Below, piece by piece: positions 5,879 through 14,143 of a stretch of DNA of 24,287 nt (position 1 is the stretch's first letter; the number at the start of each line of letters is the position of its first letter). The stretch comes from an uncultured bacterium (GTDB taxonomy: Bacteria; Patescibacteriota; Minisyncoccia; Moranbacterales; GWC2-37-73), in NCBI GenBank assembly GCA_903824515.1, contig CAIJXA010000031.1, positions 1 through 24,287 of the forward strand, in the 5' to 3' direction. The position numbers and the translations under genes are program-made. Below the pieces are notes generated by a model. The model was not told where the DNA came from and searched no databases. It saw only the letters and a program-made list of their open reading frames with translations.

Positions 5879-6369
5879 AAGTTTAAAGTTTTAAATCAGT
5901 TTCAATTGAACTTATCTGCGAGTCATCAGTCACTTGTCATCAGTCATCTTTTTTTGAACTGATGATATGAAACTGTTTATTTGTTTATTTAAATTTTCGT
6001 ATTTTATAAAAATTTTTCTAGCATCATCTTTACTAAGATACCCCAAATCCTGAGAAAGAAACAAGAAATTTTGAACTTCGCAAGAAGATCCTCTGGTAGT
6101 GTAGTAAAACTTTATCTTTTCCTTGTAGTGAAACCTTCCGAATCCTTCTGCGATATTGGCACCCACAGATGATGAGGATCTTCGCATCTGATCAATTATC
6201 CCATAACTTTCTCTCTTAGGAAAGCCATCTGTCAATTTATAAATCTCGATGCACATCAAATTGCATTCTTCCAAACTTCCAGATCATAAAAATGCATTTT
6301 TGATGACTGATTACGGATGACATATAGCTTATTATTCAAATTTGATTTAAAATTTAAAACTTTAAACTT
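5879..6369. mobile_element. IVP cassette bounded by nested inverted repeats
   Basis: The four-helix-bundle gene at 5930-6297 lies inside two nested inverted repeats. The outer is an exact 18-bp pair: AAGTTTAAAGTTTTAAAT at 5879-5896 and its complement at 6352-6369; similarity continues for several bases on either side. The inner is ATCAGTCATC at 5939-5948 and GATGACTGAT at 6302-6311, with further TGTCATC matches next to it. The cassette is about 490 bp and separates the permease from the epimerase in an otherwise continuous polysaccharide cluster. The symmetry suggests it was inserted as a unit or forms a long stem in RNA. No target-site duplication was recognised. Confidence 0.5.
5930..6274 (-). 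CDS. Four-helix-bundle protein (23S rRNA intervening-sequence protein family), N-terminus frameshifted
   Basis: This is the IVP/S23 family, related to the Avd accessory protein of diversity-generating retroelements. Recognisable parts are IYKLTDGFPKRESYGIIDQM, RRSSSSVGANIAEGFGRF, then YKEKIKFYYTTRGSSCEVQN and LGYLSKDDARK. The GANIAEGFGR loop is the family hallmark. The open frame can start at a TTG (6274) or an internal ATG (6256), giving 114 or 108 residues. Upstream, in another frame, an ATG at 6297 begins MHFYDLEVWKNA, exactly the family's usual N-terminus, and runs into TGA. One base missing near 6263 would join the two. Either a real frameshift mutation or a sequencing error is possible. 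The molecular role of the family is not established; members bind RNA or DNA as pentamers. Confidence 0.82.
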   Translation of the reverse strand: MEECNLMCIEIYKLTDGFPKRESYGIIDQMRRSSSSVGANIAEGFGRFHYKEKIKFYYTTRGSSCEVQNFLFLSQDLGYLSKDDARKIFIKYENLNKQINSFISSVQKKMTDDK

Positions 6370-6391
6370 AAAACTATTTAAGCCCTATGGT

Positions 6392-7348
6392 CTAATAAAG
6401 TTGTTTATTCTCCAGATACCAGTCAATGAAGATTGCCATGCCTTCTTCGATTTTGACTTTTGGAGAATAGCCGAGAAGTTCTCGGGATTTGGAAAGATCA
6501 GCAAAAGTGATTGGCACATCGCCAGGCTGAGCTGGATATTGCTTGATGTTGGCCTTCTTGCCAAGAATTTTTTCAATAGTGGCAATGAAAGTGTTCAAAT
6601 CAACTGTGTCTGAATTTCCCAAGTTGAAAATTTCATAGCCCAAAGCTTTGTCGACAGCCAAGAGAACACCATTTGCCAAATCATCAATGAAGGTATAGTC
6701 GCGCCTGGTCGAGCCATCGCCAAAACGCTTCAACTCCGTGCCTTCATCGATCCATTTGGTGAACAAAAAGGGTGCCATGTCAGGCCTGCCACCGGGACCA
6801 TAGACGGTGAAGGGACGCACCACGTTGACGTTAAGGCCATAAAGATGATGATAAGTGTAGCCCAGAAGCTCTGTGGCCTTCTTGGTGGCTGCATAGGGTG
6901 AAATTGGATTATCCACCGGGTCTGTTTCGCAAAATGGCACTTTGGGAGAATTGCCATAAACCGAGGAGGAACTGAAAAGCACAAAATTTTCCACGGCAAA
7001 TTCCTTTGCAAGATGCAGCAAATTGAGCGTCCCCTTCACGTTCGTGTCCTCATAGATGAAAGGGTCCTCGATGCTTGGACGCACGCCAGCTCTGGCAGCA
7101 GCATGAATGACTCTTTGGATGTTTTCTTTTTCAAAAATTCCTTTCAAAAATTCATAGTCCGTGATGGTTCCACGATACAAGGTGTAGTTTGGATTTTCCG
7201 CAAATTGCGCCACATTGCGCTCCTTGATTTTTGGAGAGTAATAGTCATTAAATTCATCCACGCAAACCACACTGTCGCCTCGCTCGAGCAATTTTTTGGT
7301 GACATTGCTGCCAATGAAGCCGGCGCCACCAGTGATTAGAATTTTCAT
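6392..7348 (-). CDS. NAD-dependent nucleotide-sugar epimerase/dehydratase (UDP-glucuronate 4-epimerase-like)
   Basis: Extended short-chain dehydrogenase of 318 residues starting at the ATG at 7348 (MKILITGGAGFIGSNVTK). The 15 codons upstream of it are a translation of an intergenic repeat and were excluded. The NAD-binding GGAGFIG (7-13), the Ser stretch FSSSSVYG and the catalytic YAATK are present, followed by VVRPFTVYGPGGRPDMA and RRDYTFIDDLA, which are typical of UDP-sugar 4-epimerases. AARAGVRPSIEDPF after the third strand is characteristic of the CapI/UDP-glucuronate 4-epimerase branch. It would supply a sugar nucleotide (probably UDP-galacturonate or UDP-galactose) for the neighbouring glycosyltransferases; the substrate cannot be settled by reading alone. 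Cytoplasmic, on the same strand as the rest of the polysaccharide cluster. Confidence 0.9.
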   Translation of the reverse strand: MKILITGGAGFIGSNVTKKLLERGDSVVCVDEFNDYYSPKIKERNVAQFAENPNYTLYRGTITDYEFLKGIFEKENIQRVIHAAARAGVRPSIEDPFIYEDTNVKGTLNLLHLAKEFAVENFVLFSSSSVYGNSPKVPFCETDPVDNPISPYAATKKATELLGYTYHHLYGLNVNVVRPFTVYGPGGRPDMAPFLFTKWIDEGTELKRFGDGSTRRDYTFIDDLANGVLLAVDKALGYEIFNLGNSDTVDLNTFIATIEKILGKKANIKQYPAQPGDVPITFADLSKSRELLGYSPKVKIEEGMAIFIDWYLENKQLY

Positions 7349-7482
7349 ATATTTTAATTTTCGAATCTCAATTTTCAATGAATTAATTTCCAAATGTTTG
7401 AAAATTTAGAAATTTGGCATTAATTATTAATTGATAAATGATAATTGTAAATTTTTAGATTCTAAAATAAGAAAACATGCAA

Positions 7483-8691
7483 TCAAACGCTGCTGTCATT
7501 CTCTTTTTTAATGCAAGCTTTCAAATAAGCATAATATTCATTAGAGTGGCTATTCTGGGTGGTATAGTCTCGCAGGGCTTTTTCGCGAGCCCTTTCTCCC
7601 ATCTCTTTTCTGAACTTACTATCCTCTATTAATTTGGAAAGTTTTTCAACCCATTCATCATCACTTTCAGCCAAAAAGCCGTTTTCGCCATCAATAATAA
7701 CATTTTCATAGGTGCTGTTTCGAACAGCCACAATCGGGACTTTCAGCAAACCTGATTCGAAAAATTTCAATTCCGATTTACCCTCACTGAAAAAATCTAT
7801 CTCTAGCGGTGCTAAAATGATATCGCAAGAGAAAACATTTTCAAAATGTTTTTTTCTTGGAGCATACATTGAACGCACAATTCTTTCCGAAAATTCAGCC
7901 ATTTTCTTTTCCAATTCAAGAGGCCCTGCCAAAAAAATTTCCACTTGAGGATATTTTTTCAGGATTTTGATTAAAGCATCCGAAATCGTAGCGAAATCTT
8001 TATTGTGTCCAATCGTGCCACTGAAATATCCGATGCGAATTTTCTTTTTGCCTTCTTTTTCTTTGCTAAAGTTTTCCAAAAGCTTGTCTGCAATTGCAAC
8101 CCATTGACTGGAAAGCTTGTTGGTGATCACAAAAACTTTCTTTCCATATTCTTTCAGGATTGCGGCGATGAATTTGGTGCTGGTCGTGCAAACTTTCACA
8201 TAGGGATCTTTGAGTATTTCTTCTCCAACACCTTTTGCGTACTGCTTTTTTTCAAAGTGTGACATTCTGGCATAGTGGTCTGTTTGCTGAATATATTTGA
8301 CATCAAAAACCAAATCATCCGTGTCAAAAATGATTTCTCCATTCTGTTTTTTAATTTCCGATATCAGCTTATCAGTGCTGGCAGTTTGCAATGTTCGGTT
8401 GAAAACAAAGATTTTGAATTTTTTTGACAAACCCACCAAAAATGGATTGTCTTGCATAGTGATAGAAACTTTGAAACCATGTGTTCGCAACTCCTCAGCC
8501 TGATTATGCGCTCTATACAGTGCGCTATCACCGACGCCAGGGGTAATAAATAAAATGTCTCCAGCTTTGACCCCAACAATACTTTCAAAATATGCTCCCA
8601 GAAAAAGCAAGACTCTTTTCCCACCCCTAAAAATCCCCTCTCGCCGAATGGTTGCATACGCTTTTCCAAGTTTTATTAAAAGTAGCTTCAT
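7483..8691 (-). CDS. Glycosyltransferase, GT-B fold (group 1-like)
   Basis: The ATG at 8691 (MKLLLIKLGKAYATIRREGIF) is preferred. The frame is open to 8766, but the 25 extra codons include KIENCELKIG, a translation of a dispersed AATTTTCAATTTT-type spacer. The protein is 402 residues. The N-terminal half has ITPGVGDSALYRAHNQAEEL, found in a subset of glycosyltransferases, and IIFDTDDLVFD. The C-terminal half has IRIGYFSGTIGHNKDF, the UDP-sugar donor strand PQVEIFLAGP, and an EX7E-type stretch in KSELKFFESGLLKVPIVA, followed by IIDGENGFLA. It probably adds one sugar to a lipid- or surface-linked glycan. Donor and acceptor are unknown. No membrane span is seen; peripheral association is likely. 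Confidence 0.86.
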   Translation of the reverse strand: MKLLLIKLGKAYATIRREGIFRGGKRVLLFLGAYFESIVGVKAGDILFITPGVGDSALYRAHNQAEELRTHGFKVSITMQDNPFLVGLSKKFKIFVFNRTLQTASTDKLISEIKKQNGEIIFDTDDLVFDVKYIQQTDHYARMSHFEKKQYAKGVGEEILKDPYVKVCTTSTKFIAAILKEYGKKVFVITNKLSSQWVAIADKLLENFSKEKEGKKKIRIGYFSGTIGHNKDFATISDALIKILKKYPQVEIFLAGPLELEKKMAEFSERIVRSMYAPRKKHFENVFSCDIILAPLEIDFFSEGKSELKFFESGLLKVPIVAVRNSTYENVIIDGENGFLAESDDEWVEKLSKLIEDSKFRKEMGERAREKALRDYTTQNSHSNEYYAYLKACIKKENDSSV

Positions 8692-8727
8692 ATAGATGTC
8701 ATGGAACATGTAACATATGACATGGGC

Positions 8728-8768
8728 TCCAATTTTCAATTCACAATTTTCAATTTTTGATTTCAAAT
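8728..8768. repeat. AATTTTCAATTTT-type intergenic spacer
   Basis: Tandem-like AATTTTCAATT units fill the gap upstream of the glycosyltransferase. Similar units occur at about 7357-7385 and 11520-11588, each just upstream or downstream of a minus-strand gene. They can mislead start calls because they are stop-free in one frame. Confidence 0.5.
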
Positions 8769-8805
8769 TTCTACTCCATATTACATATTATATGCTATAT
8801 ACTTA

Positions 8806-10230
8806 TTAGTTGTTATATTGCAAATTCAAATCATTGAGCAAAGTTTGTTGCTGAGTATATTGCTTGCCATCTTTCATTTTGACATGCACAGTCACTGGAA
8901 CGCTGCCGGCACCGGATTGTTTCTGAATAAGCAATTTGTAGTTATCGGGAGTGATAGAATCGGGCAGAGTATAAATGATTTGACCATCAACTTCGGTTCC
9001 CATTACTACATCAACTTTGAAACCAAAATAGGTTTTGCCAAATTCATTGGCGGTATTGATGTGACTGACCATATGACTGGAAACAAAAGTGGCTCCCTGT
9101 GGAACATAGGTTCGCAAATAGGCATGATAGTCACTAGTGCGCCAATCGCCACCGGGTGCAGTATTTTTATATTTAACATTAAGCGTAACAGTAGGTTTTT
9201 CTTGCGTAAAGTCAAGATCGTAGTTCATTTCACGGCGCATATAAAAATCGGTTTTCAGCGCCCCCATGTTGGCATCAACTGCCATCAAATAATCTCCAGC
9301 CCAATCTTTTGGCACGGTTCCGTCCCAATGCACACTGGCCACAACTTGTTGAAGATTTTGATCAGTAAAATTTAGCATCACATTCCTATTTTTCATTTCA
9401 TTGTGAAACAGATCAGCAATTTTGGTGACATTTCCCAAGGTTAGCAATTTTTGCAAGATAATTGGCGCCATGGTTTTCAAAATTGCTTTACGATTCTGAG
9501 TATCCAACGAAGGATTCATGATATAGGCTTTTTCAACAATCTCTTCCAATCTTCTTGAAGCATTTTCACTGTTAAACTCGCCAGTATATCCTGGCACTGA
9601 GATTGGACCAGTTAGTGTGAAGATATTGTCAAAAACTTGCGAATTGACTGCCACAACCCCATCAAATTGCTTGCTGTTTCCACCGGCTAGCCTAAAGAAA
9701 TATTCTGCTTTTTCCACGTTAGTGGGAAAATCTGGCGAAAAGTTTGAGTCTCGAAACTTCCAATTTTTAAGCTGCATCATTCTTTCAAAAGGATACGGGG
9801 TTGGGACTTTTGCCAAGATGCGCTGATCTAACAAATTGGCATCTTCAACTTTTGTTGAAACAACGTTTCCATTTTTGATTTGCACGATTGCATATTGTCC
9901 CAAAAATCCACCACCCGGCCGAAGCTCAGTATTGTTTTGAAGCAAAATCAAAAAAGTTTTTTCCTTGTCATCATTTTTTGTAAAAGTTGAAACAATGGTG
10001 TTGAGGACTTCAATTTCCTTTTTTTCATCAGCTGGAATTGGCAAAAATCTCGAAACACTGTCTAGCGCTGAGAGTGACGTTTTCAGCACGAGCTGTTTGT
10101 TTTTCATTAAATAACTAAAGACAAAAAAGCCCGCAATAAGTATCGCTAAAATTATCAACAGTACTTTAACTTTTTTATTTGCAATAAGTGTCTTTAGTTT
10201 GTTTTTGCTTTCAACTTTAAGTTTATCCAT
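8806..10230 (-). CDS. DUF4012 membrane-anchored protein
   Basis: A 474-residue protein with one N-terminal membrane anchor (residues 22-41, preceded by a Lys-rich segment) and a large external domain. The DUF4012 signature is clear at FLILLQNNTELRPGGGFLGQ (93-112), followed by LKNWKFRDSNFSPDFPTNVEKA. Members occur in actinobacterial, chloroflexal and CPR surface-polysaccharide clusters. Their biochemistry is unknown; a role in glycan attachment or assembly has been guessed from context, as with LytR-CpsA-Psr proteins. Here it lies between two glycosyltransferase genes on the same strand, 23 bp from the next, consistent with co-transcription. Full length for the family's core domain; start at the only plausible ATG. 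Outside the cell membrane by topology (positive-inside rule). Confidence 0.9.
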   Translation of the reverse strand: MDKLKVESKNKLKTLIANKKVKVLLIILAILIAGFFVFSYLMKNKQLVLKTSLSALDSVSRFLPIPADEKKEIEVLNTIVSTFTKNDDKEKTFLILLQNNTELRPGGGFLGQYAIVQIKNGNVVSTKVEDANLLDQRILAKVPTPYPFERMMQLKNWKFRDSNFSPDFPTNVEKAEYFFRLAGGNSKQFDGVVAVNSQVFDNIFTLTGPISVPGYTGEFNSENASRRLEEIVEKAYIMNPSLDTQNRKAILKTMAPIILQKLLTLGNVTKIADLFHNEMKNRNVMLNFTDQNLQQVVASVHWDGTVPKDWAGDYLMAVDANMGALKTDFYMRREMNYDLDFTQEKPTVTLNVKYKNTAPGGDWRTSDYHAYLRTYVPQGATFVSSHMVSHINTANEFGKTYFGFKVDVVMGTEVDGQIIYTLPDSITPDNYKLLIQKQSGAGSVPVTVHVKMKDGKQYTQQQTLLNDLNLQYNN

Positions 10231-10253
10231 TTTTATTTTAAAATTATTAATTA

Positions 10254-11423
10254 TTAATTGTAAATTTCTTCAATTTTTTTGGCCGAAATTTCCCAACTGA
10301 AATCACTGATTCTCTCTCGATTGATAGCCCCCTTTTCGCTCATCTTTTTTTCGTCGCCAGCCAAGGACAAAATAGCTTGAGCCAAACCTTTGGCAGAAAC
10401 CTCCTGAGCAAATTCACCGCCTGCTCCGAGATAAGTTCGGTTGTTTTGGCGATCAAAGCAAACAACTGGCAAGCCGGCTGCCATATATTGCAAAATTTTC
10501 CCACTAGCTTGAAGCGTGGATGAATCCTTCGGATCCACGCCGATATCACTTGCAGCCAAAATTGCCGGTAATTTAAAATAACTAAGTGGGCTAATGATTC
10601 TGACACTATCACTAAGTTTGTTTTGATCCACGAATTTATTCATATCCTCCGCTGGAAATCCAGCTATAACAAAAAAAATATTTTGATTTTTTTCCAAAAC
10701 CACCAAGATTGCTTCTTGCAAGTATTGCACACCCTTGTTTGGAACTAAAGCTCCAGTATAAGTCACAATCACTTTATTGGCTGGTAATTCAAATTCGTTT
10801 TTCAAGGCATTCCTTGAAGGGAGTTTTTCATAGTATGAAAGATTTGCACCATCCAAAATAGTCTCGACCCTATGGTCACTGCGAATACACTTAATCTCCT
10901 GAGTGTTTTCTGCAGAACTTGTCAGTGCCGCATCGCCCATATTGTCTATCCATTTTTCTCCAAAAGAAAAAAGACTCTTGAGCAAACCGCCATTCAAATA
11001 ACTATGCGAAACCATTTCTTTTGTCAAGCTGCCATGAAAATCAGCCACTAATTTGATTTTTCGCCAAAAAAGACATTTTTGCACAATCCAACCAAGAGCA
11101 ACACCCTCATGAAGATGAGCATGAATGATGTCGGGTCTTTCGGTTCTGGCCAAATGAAAAGCTTTTCGAATGAGCATCAAATCCAGGATTATCTTCTGCC
11201 AGTCCGGACCCGCTTCCAGTTTTTTGTACCAAAAAAGAAGTCGCCGAATTCTTTTGACCACTATCTTTGTTTGAACATTTGAATTAATCTCGCTTCCAAT
11301 ATGATAAGTTGCAATTATGATGGAATGACCGAGTTTTTCAAGTGCCAATGATTCCTCAAGTATTCTTATGTGGGTTCCCCTGTCTGCAAAAAATGGAGTT
11401 GGGGCAATGACTAATATCTTCAT
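10254..11423 (-). CDS. GT4-family glycosyltransferase
   Basis: 389 residues with the two Rossmann-like domains of GT4 enzymes. The N-terminal domain begins MKILVIAPTPFFADRGTHIR-ILEE, where the Gly-Thr loop binds the acceptor side, and contains DIIHAHLHEGVALGW. The C-terminal domain has VIVTYTGALVPNKGVQYLQE, NIFFVIAGFP, and the donor-binding stretch DIGVDPKDSSTLQASGKILQ-YMAAGLPVVCFD. Here the usual EX7E has a Ser or Gln at the first position (SGKILQYMAAG), so the first Glu appears to be missing; this should be checked by alignment. It probably transfers a hexose during glycan assembly at the inner face of the membrane. It lies upstream of DUF4012 with a 23-bp gap. Confidence 0.9.
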   Translation of the reverse strand: MKILVIAPTPFFADRGTHIRILEESLALEKLGHSIIIATYHIGSEINSNVQTKIVVKRIRRLLFWYKKLEAGPDWQKIILDLMLIRKAFHLARTERPDIIHAHLHEGVALGWIVQKCLFWRKIKLVADFHGSLTKEMVSHSYLNGGLLKSLFSFGEKWIDNMGDAALTSSAENTQEIKCIRSDHRVETILDGANLSYYEKLPSRNALKNEFELPANKVIVTYTGALVPNKGVQYLQEAILVVLEKNQNIFFVIAGFPAEDMNKFVDQNKLSDSVRIISPLSYFKLPAILAASDIGVDPKDSSTLQASGKILQYMAAGLPVVCFDRQNNRTYLGAGGEFAQEVSAKGLAQAILSLAGDEKKMSEKGAINRERISDFSWEISAKKIEEIYN

Positions 11424-11590
11424 TACAATGGAAAATTAAGCACTATCCTCAATCACCAGTCTAGCCCGTTTTGCTCTAAATGTAAAATTTTTTCCAAGCA
11501 TCAAAACCCTAGCTGAAAATTCAATTTAAATTAATTTTCAAATTTCAATTTTCAATTTTTTCAATTTTTTATTTGTGAATTTTCAAGTTC

Positions 11591-14044
11591 CTATAATTCT
11601 ACTGTGATTCTTTCCCCATTTTTCGCCTCGCCGGCAATAATCTTTTTGGCCACCAAGTTTTCCACAGTGTCTTCGATGTAGCGATTCAGCGACCTGGCTC
11701 CAAAAATCGGATTATACCCTTTTTCGATAATTTTTTGAGCAATATCCTCCCGGAAATCAATTTGGATATTTTTTTCCTTGTCTAGGCGCTTGGCAAAATC
11801 TTGAAGTTTGAGCCAAACAACATCTGCGAGTTCTTTTTGATTGAGCGGCCTGAAAAAAATCACTCCATCAAAACGATTCAGAAACTCCACTTTGAAAATA
11901 TTGTTTTCGACTGTCCAATCGATGACTGATTTTTTGATGTCTTCAGCGGCCGCCGCATTTTCAACCATTTTCTTGATGAGCGAAGCTCCGGCATTTGAGG
12001 TTGCTATAATCATGCAATTACGGAAATTTATTTTTTCACCAAAAGCATCAGTCACAAAACCTTCATCCAAAATTTGCAGAAAAATATCCAAAATATCTGG
12101 ATAAGCCTTTTCAACCTCATCCAGCAAAAGTAATGAATATGGATTATCTTTTATTTGAGTTGTGAGCCTTCCCTGTTGATTTAATTGGCTTGATCCCAAG
12201 AGCCTATCAATAGAATTTGGAGACTGAAATTCACTCATATCCAAGCGAATTACATGTTTTTCATCTCCAAAATAAATTTTCGCCAGCGCTTTAGCAGTTT
12301 CGGTTTTTCCAACCCCGGTAGGGCCAAGAAATAAGAAACTTCCAACTGGTTTTTGCCTATCGCCAATGCCGCTTCGAGAACGCCGCAGCGCCTGCGCCAT
12401 TTGACTTACAGCTTCTTGTTGTCCAATAACTTGTCTGTGGAGAGTACTTTCCAATTTCAAAAGTTTTTTACGCTCCGAGTTATCAATCTCACCCTGTTTG
12501 ACTCCAGTTTTCAGCGAAAGATACTCATCAATAGTTTTTTTGGTGACAAATTGCTGCTCGGTTTTTTTGTCCCAAAACATCAACACATCCATCATCAAAT
12601 CAAGCGCTCTTTCTGGCAAAGGTGAGCTCCAATTACTGCGAGATGAGCTGGCAACTATTTCTCGTAAACTGCCATAAGTGAATATGACTCTTTTTTTCTC
12701 ATACTTTTCCAGTTGTGCAAGCATAATTGCAATGGTCTCTTCCTCTGACGGCTCAGTCATTTCAATGACTTCAAAATATTTCACAACTTGCTGCTTTTTT
12801 TCAATCAATTGATGATATTCAGTTGGAGCGCCAGTTGCTATCAAACGAAAAGAGGGCCTGGCCAGAAAATCCACCAGAACAGGAGCAATGTCAGGATGAA
12901 GCATGTTTCCCTCGCCTCCAAGATAATTTTCCAAATGTTCTATAACTAAAATTACATTACCGGCATAAGCCGCTTCAAAGAAAATTTTGCGCAATTGATT
13001 TTCCATATCCAAGCCGCGGCTTTTTGCATCTGAAATCACCTGACCCAAATCAAGCAGCATAATTCTAATATTTTGATAGGCACCCTCTGCTTGACCGGTT
13101 CTGATTTCTCGCGCCAAAAAATGAATTAGAGTTTTTTTACCAATTCCTGCTGCGCCAACAAGCAAGGCACAATTCTGATCGGGTCGAGTCAGAATCAATT
13201 TCAGAATTTCGCGCTCATTTTCTCTACCAATAAAATCAACCTGAGCATATTCGCTTGAGTCAAAAGCCGACAAATCACGGGCCCAGCGATCTAAATTCAC
13301 TGTATAGCCATAGCGCCACTGCATGCCAATTGGAATTATTTTTTTCAATTGTTGCCAAGTCCAAAACTTTGCTTGATCTTTTTTCTGTTGCAAGCTGCTA
13401 ATTTCAAATTGAGTTATCTCCAAATATTCTTGCTGGGAAACATCGTGCACCTTTAAAAATTCTTCCAGCATGGCCTGATTTTCCAAGATTTCAATTGGAA
13501 AGTTCTTGCGAGGCAACCCCAAACGACCACAAATTCTTTCAAAGGCAAGGCTTTTTGTAAAATCTTCTACGCTCATATTAGCAAGTGAAGCCCGGGTGTT
13601 GCTAATATAACAAACAACCACTAGTAACACCCAAGACAAAGAAAAGCAACTCAGCGACAGAAAATATTCACTTCCCTGCAGGGCCAAAAAAATGACTCCG
13701 ATGATCGACAAGGGAAAACAAATCCAAAACAAAGCTAATGCAATTCCAACAATAAGGACAAAGGAAAGAAAAAACAGACCCAAAATTATTACCACCAAGC
13801 GTACAATCCCGCCAAGAAAACGTGAAAACAAATTTTCAACCAAAATTTCTGCCCAACGCACCGGATTCCATCCTCGCCAATTTCGATTTTCAATATCGCG
13901 ATGCCAAGGAGAAAACAAGGTCAAGAAAAGCTCGCTAATTGAAAAATATCGCCAACAAAAAAATATAGCGTTTTTGTATATCTCTAATAATTCCTGAATT
14001 CCTTCATTATAGTACCAGCGAAAAAAATTTAGTTTTTTCAACAT
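11591..14044 (-). CDS. Membrane-anchored Clp/AAA+ ATPase with degenerate first ATPase domain
   Basis: 817 residues. An unusual N-terminus (MLKKLNFFRWYYNEG...) precedes two or three membrane segments (about 81-122 and 128-147) in place of a Clp-N domain. D1 (about 270-510) has Walker A GAAGIGKK (297-304, Lys where Ser/Thr is expected) and Walker B VILVIEH (364-370, His at the catalytic Glu position), so it is probably impaired in hydrolysis. D2 (about 535-817) is intact: GPTGVGKT (574-581), LLLLDEVEKA with D642/E643, sensor 1 N684, arginine finger in EFLNRFD (R724), sensor 2 GARSLNR (R784). The ClpB/Hsp104 middle coiled coil is absent, and no IGF/L ClpP-docking tripeptide is seen. It may unfold or extract membrane proteins, with or without a protease. 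Divergently transcribed from the GT-C operon, with 99 bp between the starts. Confidence 0.88.
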   Translation of the reverse strand: MLKKLNFFRWYYNEGIQELLEIYKNAIFFCWRYFSISELFLTLFSPWHRDIENRNWRGWNPVRWAEILVENLFSRFLGGIVRLVVIILGLFFLSFVLIVGIALALFWICFPLSIIGVIFLALQGSEYFLSLSCFSLSWVLLVVVCYISNTRASLANMSVEDFTKSLAFERICGRLGLPRKNFPIEILENQAMLEEFLKVHDVSQQEYLEITQFEISSLQQKKDQAKFWTWQQLKKIIPIGMQWRYGYTVNLDRWARDLSAFDSSEYAQVDFIGRENEREILKLILTRPDQNCALLVGAAGIGKKTLIHFLAREIRTGQAEGAYQNIRIMLLDLGQVISDAKSRGLDMENQLRKIFFEAAYAGNVILVIEHLENYLGGEGNMLHPDIAPVLVDFLARPSFRLIATGAPTEYHQLIEKKQQVVKYFEVIEMTEPSEEETIAIMLAQLEKYEKKRVIFTYGSLREIVASSSRSNWSSPLPERALDLMMDVLMFWDKKTEQQFVTKKTIDEYLSLKTGVKQGEIDNSERKKLLKLESTLHRQVIGQQEAVSQMAQALRRSRSGIGDRQKPVGSFLFLGPTGVGKTETAKALAKIYFGDEKHVIRLDMSEFQSPNSIDRLLGSSQLNQQGRLTTQIKDNPYSLLLLDEVEKAYPDILDIFLQILDEGFVTDAFGEKINFRNCMIIATSNAGASLIKKMVENAAAAEDIKKSVIDWTVENNIFKVEFLNRFDGVIFFRPLNQKELADVVWLKLQDFAKRLDKEKNIQIDFREDIAQKIIEKGYNPIFGARSLNRYIEDTVENLVAKKIIAGEAKNGERITVEL

Positions 14045-14107
14045 TTATTTTTGTTTTTGATAATCAAGAGTATTTTACTTCTTTCATTTTACCTCAACCA
14101 AAAATGC

Positions 14108-14136
14108 TTTGCAAATCCAAAAAATATCAGTATAAT
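14108..14136 (+). promoter_or_regulatory. Sigma-70-type promoter for a leaderless or near-leaderless mRNA
   Basis: TTTGCA (14108-14113), a 17-bp spacer and TATAAT (14131-14136) form a near-consensus promoter. The expected transcription start, about seven bases after the -10 box, falls at 14143-14144; the gene's ATG is at 14144. There is no Shine-Dalgarno in the seven bases between -10 and ATG. The mRNA should have no, or almost no, 5' untranslated region. Confidence 0.7.
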
Positions 14137-14143
14137 CAAAACA

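Noticed and set aside
8692..8766. 25-residue N-terminal extension of the glycosyltransferase
   Set aside because: It is the translation of a dispersed AATTTTCAATTTT-type spacer; similar spacers occur at other gene starts.
13692..13997. Basic plus-strand open frame antisense to the Clp-like gene
   Set aside because: It mirrors the membrane-helix codons on the other strand; no start signal or homology seen.
14051..14143. Upstream extension of the GT-C protein (31 more residues)
   Set aside because: It would cover the -35/-10 promoter and adds a stretch unlike the family's start; the ATG at 14144 fits the promoter.
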